A DNA stretch of 64,000 nt from Bacteroidales bacterium (GTDB lineage Bacteria > Bacteroidota > Bacteroidia > Bacteroidales > UBA932). The stretch covers positions 1-64,000 of the forward strand of contig JAFXNQ010000045.1 of the NCBI GenBank assembly GCA_017529425.1, read 5' to 3'. The notes below the pieces were generated by a model. That model was not told the origin of the DNA. It worked only from the letters and a program-made list of their open reading frames with translations, and searched no databases. How positions within the stretch are numbered: the stretch's first letter is position 1; each line of letters begins with the position of its first letter. A program made the position numbers and the translations under genes. Below are positions 26,401 through 34,024 of the stretch, one piece after another.

Positions 26401-27640
26401 AGATACCGTCGTTGCCGTTAAGGTAGCTGGGAACAAAGTACACATCCACCATCCGCTCAGGGGCGTTGTCCAGTCCGACTTCTGAGAGTTGGCGGCGGAT
26501 GCAGTCAAAATCGTCCTGCAGATAGTGGGTGACATTGGTGGTGTGCTTGTGGGCAGGATTCTCGAGTTTTTCTACAAGATCCTTGTCCGGGCCGTTGTTT
26601 CCGCTGGGCACCATGATGAACGCTGCAATCCTCTTGGATGGATTGGCGTTTTGTACTTTTGCCAGGGCGTCTATGAATACGTTGATGCCCTTGGTTTCAT
26701 ATTCGTAGCGGCCGCCAATCCATACTATCTCTGTGTTGGCGTCGTCATATTGTTTGTCGCTCATCGCAGATGCCACCTTGAGCAGGCTCTTGCGGGCTTC
26801 TGCCCGCATCTTTGAGAGCGATTTGCTGTCGGGGGCATAGGTGGAGTCGATACCATTGGGGGTGACTACATCGGGTTCGCGTCCAAGCAGTATCTTGCAT
26901 TCGTATGCTGTGAGGTCGCTGACGGTGGTGAATACGTCGGCATTCAAAGCGGCAGCTTTCTCAACCGAGTGGCGGTCAGAAACGCCATAGTCGTGTGCCA
27001 CAGTGTCTCCGTTCATGGTGGGGAGCTCCTTGTAGAAGGGGATGTGCTTGCAGGCCATGCAGCGCCCCACTACAGTCGCGTGGGTGGTGAAGATGGTGCC
27101 TATCGGAAGCCCGGAGCTCTTGAGGTAGAGGATTCCGGCGCCCGCCATCCACTCGTGGAACTGAGCGACTATCTTGCTTGAAGAACGTATATAATAGCGG
27201 GAGAAACTCTCGATTACCTTGCTTGCGGCGTGGCCGAACAGGAAGGCCTCTATGTACTCCCAGTTGCCGTTGAGGGAGTCTACGCCGTATTGCTCCCATG
27301 CCTTGGCAAATATCTGGTCTTTGCTGGTGATTAAGGTCTTGAAATCGACCAGTATGGCAACGGGTTTGCCGGGGATGTTCCAGCGTCCTACGCGTACGCG
27401 CAGCCCTTCATGGGCAGCGAGTTCTCTCCAGGACTTGAAGAGTTCGTTGTCAACTATGAATTCAGGATTCTGACGAGTGTGCATCCACACGTCAGGCCCT
27501 ATATGGATATGCTTGTCCTTGAGTTCTTCGTTAAGGTTTAATGCTTTGGTTGCTAATACTGTGTGAATGCCACCTACCTTGTTGCAGACTTCCCAACTGA
27601 CCTCGAACAGATAGTCTGGCATCGATGTGTTAGTTTTCAT
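23402..27640 (-). CDS. Glycogen synthase (GT3) fused to glycogen phosphorylase (GT35)
   Basis: A 1412-residue two-enzyme fusion. The N-terminal part (about 8-560) is a eukaryote-like GT3 glycogen synthase: LFEVSWEVCNKVGGIHTV at the start and the donor-site motif EPWGYTPLESLAYSVPT. At about residue 587 a DUF3417 segment (LEDISKNLWWCWNDEA) opens an alpha-glucan phosphorylase. That half contains YFCMEYGLD, YSGGLGILAGDYLKEASD and, near residue 1160, EASGTSGEKAVMNG, where the Lys binds pyridoxal phosphate. The chain thus carries glycogen elongation and phosphorolysis together. It lies between the GH57 gene and ribF. The frame is continuous through the junction, with no stop or restart. Confidence 0.93.
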   Translation of the reverse strand: MKTNTSMPDYLFEVSWEVCNKVGGIHTVLATKALNLNEELKDKHIHIGPDVWMHTRQNPEFIVDNELFKSWRELAAHEGLRVRVGRWNIPGKPVAILVDFKTLITSKDQIFAKAWEQYGVDSLNGNWEYIEAFLFGHAASKVIESFSRYYIRSSSKIVAQFHEWMAGAGILYLKSSGLPIGTIFTTHATVVGRCMACKHIPFYKELPTMNGDTVAHDYGVSDRHSVEKAAALNADVFTTVSDLTAYECKILLGREPDVVTPNGIDSTYAPDSKSLSKMRAEARKSLLKVASAMSDKQYDDANTEIVWIGGRYEYETKGINVFIDALAKVQNANPSKRIAAFIMVPSGNNGPDKDLVEKLENPAHKHTTNVTHYLQDDFDCIRRQLSEVGLDNAPERMVDVYFVPSYLNGNDGIFNKSYISLLSGADLTLFPSYYEPWGYTPLESLAYSVPTVTTTLAGFGLWIKEHYNGKEPLCGVTIVNRDDFNYSEVVDAAAQSIERFGAMSSKEYAACAANAKEVSHLALWENNIKFYKTAYDMAIDKVIEKFGPYPLLQEDNDQGYRKQIANRPNWNSIVVNRSLPSRLSGLEDISKNLWWCWNDEAINLFKSIDSALWEESKGNPIVMLDSISLEQYKNLEQDKEFMASLKTVHGHFTDYMKGKEQRKSPKIAYFCMEYGLDTSLKIYSGGLGILAGDYLKEASDMGVNLTAVGLLYKYGYFTQYLSGDGDQVASYDPQNFRESPAQPVLDKDGKWLTVSVPMPGRNLNIRIWKVEVGRTDLFLLDTDFEDNMPEDRPITHQLYGGDWENRLKQEILLGLGGIRALNALGIKAEVYHCNEGHAAFTGIERIRMYVEDDNLTFAEALEVVRSSSLFTTHTPVPAGHDFFNEDMMRVYFGSFPERMKIDWHTFMGLGRYNINDSGEKFSMSVLAANMSQGINGVSWLHGKVSQEILAGMWPGYLPEEVNVGYVTNGVHYPTWTAPEWKAIHARVFGKEFATHHYDKSCFSGIYKIADKEIWNVRSVLRKRLIDYVKKTISDTKSTAHYSPSQIVKIKSTLRNDVLTIGFARRFATYKRATLLFRNLDRLDKVVNNPDRPVQFLFAGKAHPADKAGSDFIKHIVEISKMPQFIGKIVFVPNYDITVAKLLVQGVDIWMNNPTRRQEASGTSGEKAVMNGVMHFSVLDGWWVEGYKEGAGWALPMERTYEKQEFQDDLDSAMIYNIIANDIAPAFYKKDWDKDYSPEWIKYIKNTIAQVACNFTTNRMMEDYLNQYYIPQAKRYNKMVDKDFLKAREIAQWKKRMYRAWPDIDIRRFDNLNGSAVRFALGDKHFAEVEVYLAGLTPDEIGIECVITEQDSKGAYHIKEVHPYEVVSFEDCVATYRTDITPEKVGTYQYATRMFAVSPDMAHRQDFELVKWL

Positions 27641-27655
27641 TAGTTTGATAATGGT

Positions 27656-28858
27656 TTATTTTTTCTTGGTAAAGTTGTCAACCCTGATCTCAAAATCGCT
27701 GAGCACGTTCATATAGTTGATAAATGCCTCGTAGGGTGTGTCATAGGGGTTGAAATAGCTGTGAACTGCTCCGTCAGAGAAGAATTTAGTGCACATATAG
27801 TATAGATGGTCGCTCTCCTGGAGACGGCGGAATACCTCCATCAAGTGTTCATCTCCGCTCTTGCGAACCTTTGCTTCAAGGGCGTAGAGTTTATTGAAGG
27901 CCTCCCTCTGAAGTTCGTTACCGAGCCAGGCGGAGGTGTCGCGCTCTTCATCTGCCCATGAGATTGGGAACGGTACGTTAAGCTCTGACACGCTCTGATG
28001 CTTTTTGGCAGCTTCGCTGGCAGTGCAGAAACCGAACTGTTTGTTTTTGAGAACCTCTTTGGGGAGTGCCTTGAAGAATTCAAATATGCCGCTGGCAGCC
28101 TTCTGGTGCTCGCCAAAGGTCTCATAGTCCATAAACAGGTTCACGATATCGTCTTTTTCCAGGGCTTCTGCAAGCCATCCGGTGTATTTCTCTGCTGTGA
28201 GAGGCCACTCGTTCCAGGCGGTGTTAGAGAAACGGAAAGCGATGTCATCTGACAGTGAGGAGTTCTTGAGCAACAGATGCAGCTTGGGGTTGAGAGGGTT
28301 GTGATAGACATAATTGGGACTCTTCCAACCCAGGACGTGCTTGGCTCCCTCGGTGAGGATGGTGCGATAGCCCATTGCAGCCACCATCTCGCCAATATGG
28401 TCGGAATAGATAAGCTCCGTGTTGCGGAAAGCCTTGGGTTTGAAGCCGAATTCTTTCTCTATGGTCTGGGCGTGCAGCTTGACCTGCTCCTTGAATTCCT
28501 TCTCATTGGCAAGCGAGGCCAGGGAGTGGGAATAGGTTTCTGCCAGAAACTCTACGCAACCGGTTTCTGCGAGCTTCTTGAAACTCTCAAGTACCTCTGG
28601 TGCGTACAGTTTGAACTGTTCAATGGCGGTGCCGGAGATGGAGAAAGTCACCTTGAAGTTCTTGCCGTTGGCCTTGATAAGCTCCAGGATGAGCTTGTTC
28701 ATGGGCAGGTAGCATTTTGCCGCAACACGCCTGACTATGGCGCTGTTGTCAAAATCGTCAAAATAATGGTCATCTGCCCCTATGTCAAAGAATCTGAAGA
28801 GGCGGAGCCTGTCGGGCTGGTGAACCTGGAAATACAGGCAAATACTTTTTGTAGCCAT
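27656..28858 (-). CDS. GH57 family alpha-glucan hydrolase/transferase
   Basis: A 400-residue GH57 enzyme. Family regions are YFQVHQPDRLR near the N-terminus, FRNTELIYSD with the catalytic Glu, and NLFMDYETFGEHQ with the catalytic Asp. GH57 includes alpha-amylases, 4-alpha-glucanotransferases and branching enzymes. The short single-domain form and glycogen context suggest action on alpha-1,4-glucan, but the exact activity cannot be told. It has no signal peptide, so it acts on cytosolic glycogen. Gaps of 11 and 15 bases join it to its operon neighbours. Confidence 0.88.
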   Translation of the reverse strand: MATKSICLYFQVHQPDRLRLFRFFDIGADDHYFDDFDNSAIVRRVAAKCYLPMNKLILELIKANGKNFKVTFSISGTAIEQFKLYAPEVLESFKKLAETGCVEFLAETYSHSLASLANEKEFKEQVKLHAQTIEKEFGFKPKAFRNTELIYSDHIGEMVAAMGYRTILTEGAKHVLGWKSPNYVYHNPLNPKLHLLLKNSSLSDDIAFRFSNTAWNEWPLTAEKYTGWLAEALEKDDIVNLFMDYETFGEHQKAASGIFEFFKALPKEVLKNKQFGFCTASEAAKKHQSVSELNVPFPISWADEERDTSAWLGNELQREAFNKLYALEAKVRKSGDEHLMEVFRRLQESDHLYYMCTKFFSDGAVHSYFNPYDTPYEAFINYMNVLSDFEIRVDNFTKKK

Positions 28859-28869
28859 ATCTGTAATAT

Positions 28870-30162
28870 TTAATTATTCGTGGAATTGATAGCGTCGGAA
28901 TATACCGCTTTCATCTTTGCGGCGGCATTGTTCCATTTGAGAGTGCTCACCTCTTCAAAGCCTTTCTCGCTCGCAATCTTTGCGATGGCAGGATAGTTTA
29001 CCAATGCGTAGATAGAGTCCGCGAGTGCGTCGATGTCCCAGAAATCGACCTTGATTGCGTGTCTGAGCACCTCGGCCACACCAGACTGCTTGGAGATGAT
29101 GGTGGGTACATTGCTTATCATAGCCTCCAGCGGGGAGATACCGAACGGCTCTGATACGGAGGGCATCACATATACATCGGAATATGCAAACATCTTCTGT
29201 ACGTCGGCGCCGCGCAGGAATCCGGTGAAGTGGAACTTGTCTGCCATACCCAGCTGGGCCACGCGACGGACGCTGCGGTTGAGCAGATCTCCGCTGCCTG
29301 CCATTACAAAACGGACGTTATCGCAACGGTCAAGCACCTTGCGGGCAGCCTCGATAAAGTATTCCGGACCCTTCTGAAGAGTTACACGGCCAAGGAACGT
29401 GACCACCTTTTCTTTCACGGTGCGGTTTACCTTGATGTCGCTGCGGCCTGAAAAATCCACGGCATTGTGTACGGTGACCACTTTGGAGGCATCGATGCCG
29501 TAGCGGTTGATCACTATGTTGCGGGTCCAGTCGCTTACGGTAATCACGCGGTCCGCCTCGCTCATTCCGCGCTTCTCAATGTCGTAAACTATTGTGTTGT
29601 AGTCTTCGCCGTCACGGTCAAATTCCGTGGCGTGGACGTGTACCACCAGCGGCTTGCCGCTCACTCTCTTGGCGGCGATGCCGGCCAGATATGTGAGCCA
29701 GTCGTGGGCGTGGATTACATCAAAGTCGTTCTCTGCCGCTATGGCTCCACCGACCATTGCGTATCTGGCTACCTCTTCATAAAGGTTGGCGCCGTACTTG
29801 CCGGAGAATTTGTATTTGCTGCGGAAGTGGGTGGTGAACTCCATTGTCTGGAAGTGGCGCTCCTCTTCACTGAGCAGGGAATAGTTTTCCGGAGAAATAT
29901 AGGGCATCAGGTTGCTCCCGACGCGCAGGAACTGGACCTTGCCCAGATATTCGTCTATGTTGGTGAACGAGTCGTAAACGGCCACGTCGCTGGCGTTGAT
30001 TATCCGCGCCGAACTCTGGTCCTCGTCGCCGCTGGCGGAGGGCATCACAAACAGAACCTCCACGCCGTTGGCGGCGAGACCTTTGGTGATACCGTAGCAG
30101 GCGGTGCCCAGACCTCCTGAAATGTGCGGGGGGAACTCCCAGCCAAACATCAAAACTTTCAT
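28870..30162 (-). CDS. GT4/GT5-like glycosyltransferase
   Basis: A 430-residue GT-B fold retaining glycosyltransferase. The start MKVLMFGWEFPPHISGGLGTA resembles starch/glycogen synthases. DVIHAHDWLTYLAG follows, then the donor site with FLGRVTLQKGPEYFIEAA and SVSEPFGISPLEAMISNVPTI (the E-x7-E motif). Its position beside debranching and GH57 genes suggests a role in alpha-glucan synthesis, for example ADP- or UDP-glucose-dependent priming or elongation. It starts one base after the debranching enzyme stop. The substrate is not decided by sequence. Confidence 0.85.
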   Translation of the reverse strand: MKVLMFGWEFPPHISGGLGTACYGITKGLAANGVEVLFVMPSASGDEDQSSARIINASDVAVYDSFTNIDEYLGKVQFLRVGSNLMPYISPENYSLLSEEERHFQTMEFTTHFRSKYKFSGKYGANLYEEVARYAMVGGAIAAENDFDVIHAHDWLTYLAGIAAKRVSGKPLVVHVHATEFDRDGEDYNTIVYDIEKRGMSEADRVITVSDWTRNIVINRYGIDASKVVTVHNAVDFSGRSDIKVNRTVKEKVVTFLGRVTLQKGPEYFIEAARKVLDRCDNVRFVMAGSGDLLNRSVRRVAQLGMADKFHFTGFLRGADVQKMFAYSDVYVMPSVSEPFGISPLEAMISNVPTIISKQSGVAEVLRHAIKVDFWDIDALADSIYALVNYPAIAKIASEKGFEEVSTLKWNNAAAKMKAVYSDAINSTNN

Positions 30163-30163
30163 C

Positions 30164-32095
30164 TTAGACCTCCTCCGAATATTTGTTGATGAGATATTCT
30201 ACTGTAAGGATAGCGCCGGTGGCGGTGGCGGAGTTGATGGCTCCGTGAGGGTTGTGGGGCGGATTGCCATCGTACAATTCAGCAACGGCCCCGATACCGT
30301 GAACGGTCATATCCTCTGCAAATCCCTTGATCATCTCGCGTGCCTCGCGCAGGAATGCACTGTCGTAAAGTTTGAACCCTGCCATCGCATAATACTTGAG
30401 CAGCCAGGGACGGGTGCTTCCGTTGTGGTATGCGAGGTCGCGGTCGTGCTGGTTGCCGTCGTATATCCCCTTGAACAGCGGGTTCTTGGGGGTCAGGGTG
30501 CGGATGCCGCGGGTGGTTAGCAGATCCTGGCGGACAGCCCTGAACACCATATCCTGAACCTCTTCGGTCAGGGGGCTGTATGGGAGGGCAACTGCAAACA
30601 GCTGGTTGGGGCGGGTGGAATTGTTCTGCCCTTCAGGGCCGATATAGTCCGCCAGATGGCCCCGCTCTTCGCACCAGAACATGTCGTAGAAGTTGCGGTC
30701 TATCTTGTCTGCAATGTCCTCATAGCGGCTTGCCTTTTCAACATTCTTGGCGTGTTTGCGTTCCATATTTGCGGCAAAGCGCAGCGCGTTGTACCACAAT
30801 GCATTGGTCTCAACCTGATAGCCCGCACGCTCAGTGACGGGATGCCCCTCGGTATATGCGTTCATCCAGCTCAGGGCCGTGCCGGGTATTGAAGACCATA
30901 GCATGCCGTTGTCGTGAAGCCTGGCCTCCGGGCGGCCGCCGGCCATATAGCTGCCCAGGATTGCATTTACAATGCTGCCGTATTTGTCCCACACAGATTT
31001 ACCCCGGCCGGTGAAGGCTGCCAGTTCCTGTATGAGCGTGATAAAGCCCAGCGGAGCTTCCACCTCGTTGCAGGAACTCATCAGGGCGGTGTTCCACTTC
31101 TCTGCCTGGCCGTCCAGCACTGCGGTATAATCCTTCACGCTGCCAGTGTTGTGGAGTATGATTCCGGGTGCGGAGATATAAGTGCCACGCAACTCTCCAA
31201 CCCCCATCCACGTGAATCCGCTGCTGATTTCCAGCCACTGACGGTGGAACAGCAGGCGTGACGCTGCAAAGCGCAATGTGGAATCAAAGTCATCGAGAGT
31301 TCCGATGGCGGCGACCTCCTTGGTGAACTGCCGTTTGAAAGAGGCGGGGTCGCAGGCTGAGGTGGAGGCGGAGAAAACTATGCTTTCACCCTTCTTGATC
31401 GGCATCTCGAAATAGCCGGGATTGAAGAGATCCTCAGTGCAGTCAAAGCCGCGGCGGTACTCTTCAGGATATGTGACGCCGTTGTACCAGGATGCATCTG
31501 AGGTGAAGGAGGCCTTCTTGCTGAGCTGCATATAGAGTGTGGGGAGCACCTGATAGAGCTTATAAGCCATGCCGTTTTCCACCTCTCTGCCGCGGGTGTC
31601 GGCCACATCGTTCTTGCTTGTGAGGGCGTGTATGCTGCGGAAAGAGAGCATCGGGCGCAGCCTCAGTGTGGTTTGAGAGTGTGCGTCAAGCAGGGTGTAT
31701 TTGATAAGGACGCGGTCTTCATTCTCAACCATCAGCAGCTGTTTTTGCAATTTTATGCCGCCTATGTGATATGTAATGGTGGGGACAGGTTCGTTTTCGT
31801 AATCTACGATATACTTGTGTCCTCGTGGCTCGAAAACCTTGCCGTAGCAATGGATTCCAAGGTTAAACTCCTTCTCGTGCTGGATAAGGGTCTCGTCCAG
31901 TGAAGAGAGGAGGATGTGCCTGCGCCAGTTCATCTCCTCTATGGGGACAGCCAGCAGGCAGTGGTATTTACGTGTATTGCAGCAAACTATCGTTGTGTTC
32001 GCGTATGCGCCGGTGCGGTTGGTGGTAATTAATTCCCGCTTCAGCGAGTATTCCAGATTGACCAGTTCCGCTTTGTTGAATTTGAGATACGCCAT
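30164..32095 (-). CDS. Glycogen debranching enzyme (amylo-alpha-1,6-glucosidase, GH133)
   Basis: A 643-residue protein. The N-terminal GDE_N domain (about 1-240, with ELITTNRTGAYANTTIVCCNTRKYHCLL) precedes a C-terminal (alpha/alpha)6 barrel. That barrel shows FIVSAPGIIL-like glycosidase context, GYQVETNALWYNALRF, RPNQLFAVALPY and the final GSTRPWLLKYYA. It removes alpha-1,6-linked glucose from glycogen branch points. It is the first gene of the glycogen operon and has its own promoter. Confidence 0.9.
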   Translation of the reverse strand: MAYLKFNKAELVNLEYSLKRELITTNRTGAYANTTIVCCNTRKYHCLLAVPIEEMNWRRHILLSSLDETLIQHEKEFNLGIHCYGKVFEPRGHKYIVDYENEPVPTITYHIGGIKLQKQLLMVENEDRVLIKYTLLDAHSQTTLRLRPMLSFRSIHALTSKNDVADTRGREVENGMAYKLYQVLPTLYMQLSKKASFTSDASWYNGVTYPEEYRRGFDCTEDLFNPGYFEMPIKKGESIVFSASTSACDPASFKRQFTKEVAAIGTLDDFDSTLRFAASRLLFHRQWLEISSGFTWMGVGELRGTYISAPGIILHNTGSVKDYTAVLDGQAEKWNTALMSSCNEVEAPLGFITLIQELAAFTGRGKSVWDKYGSIVNAILGSYMAGGRPEARLHDNGMLWSSIPGTALSWMNAYTEGHPVTERAGYQVETNALWYNALRFAANMERKHAKNVEKASRYEDIADKIDRNFYDMFWCEERGHLADYIGPEGQNNSTRPNQLFAVALPYSPLTEEVQDMVFRAVRQDLLTTRGIRTLTPKNPLFKGIYDGNQHDRDLAYHNGSTRPWLLKYYAMAGFKLYDSAFLREAREMIKGFAEDMTVHGIGAVAELYDGNPPHNPHGAINSATATGAILTVEYLINKYSEEV

Positions 32096-32123
32096 AATAA
32101 TTTGTAACTTCTGTTTGAAGCCG

Positions 32124-32131
32124 CAAATTTA
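32124..32131 (-). promoter_or_regulatory. -7 element of the glycogen operon
   Basis: TAAATTTG on the minus strand, 29 bases upstream of ATG 32095. No other good promoter is seen down to the end of the small membrane gene at 22123, so this may drive about 10 kb. Confidence 0.6.
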
Positions 32132-32157
32132 GCAAATTCAGCAGTTTAACCCAAGGT

Positions 32158-32862
32158 TTAACCTAAGATTTTTTTCTTGTTTACGCCTATTGCGAATTCT
32201 TTTAGGTAGAAGGGCTCCATATATGCCACATCTTCAAAGTTTTCGTTCATAAAGTTTATATAGGCGAGACGGGAAATATAGTCTGCAGAAGGGTCGCATG
32301 AGATAAATATAGCACCCTTTCTTTCTATAATACTTTCAAATTTAAAGCAGCCGTTTCCGCAGAAAAGCAGCCGCTTGCCAGAAGGCAGTTCGCTGTAAGA
32401 AGAGCCGTCCAGAATCTTTGGTGAGATTTCGCCAATCCGGGCTCCGGTGCCGTCGTAGAGTGCCTGGTAGACCTCCATACGGCGGGCATCTATCATCGGG
32501 ATTACGTAATCTGCGCCTGTCTGGGACAAGGCGATGCCCTGTGCGGCCAGAATAGCCAGCGTGCCTACTCCTATCAGGGGGATGCCGGCGCCAAAGCATA
32601 GTCCCTTGGCCATGGATACCCCCACGCGCAGACCTGTGTAGGATCCCGGACCGCTGCTCACTGCAACTGCAGAACAATCTTTCACGGAAAAGCCGTTTCT
32701 TTTGAGCAGTTCCTCTATCATAGGGGCCAGCCGGGCTGTCTGCATCCTGGACCCGGTTTCAACGATACTGTCCATCGTCACTCCGTTTGCAGAAAGTGCT
32801 GCAGAGCAGACGTCGGTGCTGGTTTCAATTGCCAGAATGATTGTCTCTTTGTTAGGTGCCAT
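32158..32862 (-). CDS. tsaB: tRNA threonylcarbamoyladenosine synthesis protein TsaB
   Basis: A 234-residue ASKHA-fold protein that partners TsaD in making t6A37 in tRNAs. Family features are ILAIETSTDVCSAAL at the N-terminus and AVSSGPGSYTGLRVGVSMAKGLC in the middle. The length is normal. I chose ATG 32862, which overlaps the end of the HlyD gene by 11 bases; TTG 32868 is a less likely start. The overlap ties this housekeeping gene to the peptide-export operon. Confidence 0.93.
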   Translation of the reverse strand: MAPNKETIILAIETSTDVCSAALSANGVTMDSIVETGSRMQTARLAPMIEELLKRNGFSVKDCSAVAVSSGPGSYTGLRVGVSMAKGLCFGAGIPLIGVGTLAILAAQGIALSQTGADYVIPMIDARRMEVYQALYDGTGARIGEISPKILDGSSYSELPSGKRLLFCGNGCFKFESIIERKGAIFISCDPSADYISRLAYINFMNENFEDVAYMEPFYLKEFAIGVNKKKILG

Positions 32863-34024
32863 TGCCAATGTTTATCCTGTCACCCTCCTTGAGGGTCTTG
32901 TTTATCAACTGATAGGGGCCGGCCACAATCAAGTCGCTCTCTTCCAGTCCGCTGCAAATCTCTATCCGGCCAAAATCCTGGATGCCGCATTGCACCTGTT
33001 TCAGGTGGACCTGCTGTTGGGAATCTACCGTCCAGACGCACTCTTTCCCCCCGTTTATCACAATTGCCTGCAAAGGTACAGTTAAAATGTCATTTTTGGA
33101 ACCGGTATAAATTACAACTGATGCGGACATGCCCGGGAGGAGTGTTGTAAGTTGTTTTGAATCAATACTTATGTGGACTTCAAAATCGGTTGCGGATGAT
33201 AATGCTCCGCTCCTTGACGCGCTCACTGCCGTCTTGGTGACCTGCCCGTCCAGTGTGACGGAGGGGGAGGAGTCTGGCTTGATCTGCGCCTTGTCGCCAG
33301 CTTTGATGTTGCAGATATCGTTCTCTCCGACCTGCACAACAAGTTCCATGCTCTCCAGATTGGCGATGGTCATAATTTCTGTCCCCGCCATAGTGCTCGT
33401 GCCGACAACCCTCTCTCCAGGCTTCACCCTCAGGGATGTTACCGTGCCCGACATGGGGGCATATACAGTGGTCTTGGCCAGTTCGCTCCGGGCCGCTTCC
33501 AGTTGTGAGCGGGCCACCGCAATCTGACATTCGCACTCTTCGCACCGGGCGGTGGCGGTTTGCAGGGCTATGAGAGTCTGATCAAGCTGGCCGGCGGGGG
33601 CGGCATCATTCTCCACCAGATGTTTTAACTGGTTGTACTCCAGCTCTTTGAGCCGTCGCTCACACTGCTGTACGTCGCGTGCCTTTACGGCACTGCCGAG
33701 GGTCGCCTCGCACCTTGATATTGCAAGCAGATAACTCTCCTGTTTTATCTTGAACAGCAGGTCGCCTTTGTTCACGCGTTTCCCCTCCTCAAAGCGCAAT
33801 TCTACAATCTCCCCGGATACGTCTGGGGAGATGGTTACCTCATTCACTGCTCTGATCAGTCCGTAAGCAGAGGCTGTCTGTACTATTTCGCCACGTTCCG
33901 GATAGACCGTTTCTGCGGCCGTATCCCCCTTGTGTGAAGGGAGTAATGCAAGTGTGGCTGTCAATGCGGCCGCCGCAATTGCAATCCACCATCCGCGTCT
34001 CTTTTTACTCTTTCTGGCACCCAT
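32852..34024 (-). CDS. HlyD-family periplasmic adaptor of peptide exporter A
   Basis: A 390-residue membrane fusion protein. It has a basic N-terminus, one membrane helix (about 13-29), a biotinyl-lipoyl half (EVTISPDVSGEIVELRFEEGKRVNKGDLLF), a helical hairpin (about 100-175) and the second lipoyl half (APMSGTVTSLRVKPGERV). Beta-barrel and membrane-proximal domains follow. It would link the ABC exporter at 35793-37859 with the TolC channel. It overlaps the TolC gene by 20 bases upstream and tsaB downstream. Confidence 0.88.
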   Translation of the reverse strand: MGARKSKKRRGWWIAIAAAALTATLALLPSHKGDTAAETVYPERGEIVQTASAYGLIRAVNEVTISPDVSGEIVELRFEEGKRVNKGDLLFKIKQESYLLAISRCEATLGSAVKARDVQQCERRLKELEYNQLKHLVENDAAPAGQLDQTLIALQTATARCEECECQIAVARSQLEAARSELAKTTVYAPMSGTVTSLRVKPGERVVGTSTMAGTEIMTIANLESMELVVQVGENDICNIKAGDKAQIKPDSSPSVTLDGQVTKTAVSASRSGALSSATDFEVHISIDSKQLTTLLPGMSASVVIYTGSKNDILTVPLQAIVINGGKECVWTVDSQQQVHLKQVQCGIQDFGRIEICSGLEESDLIVAGPYQLINKTLKEGDRINIGNGT

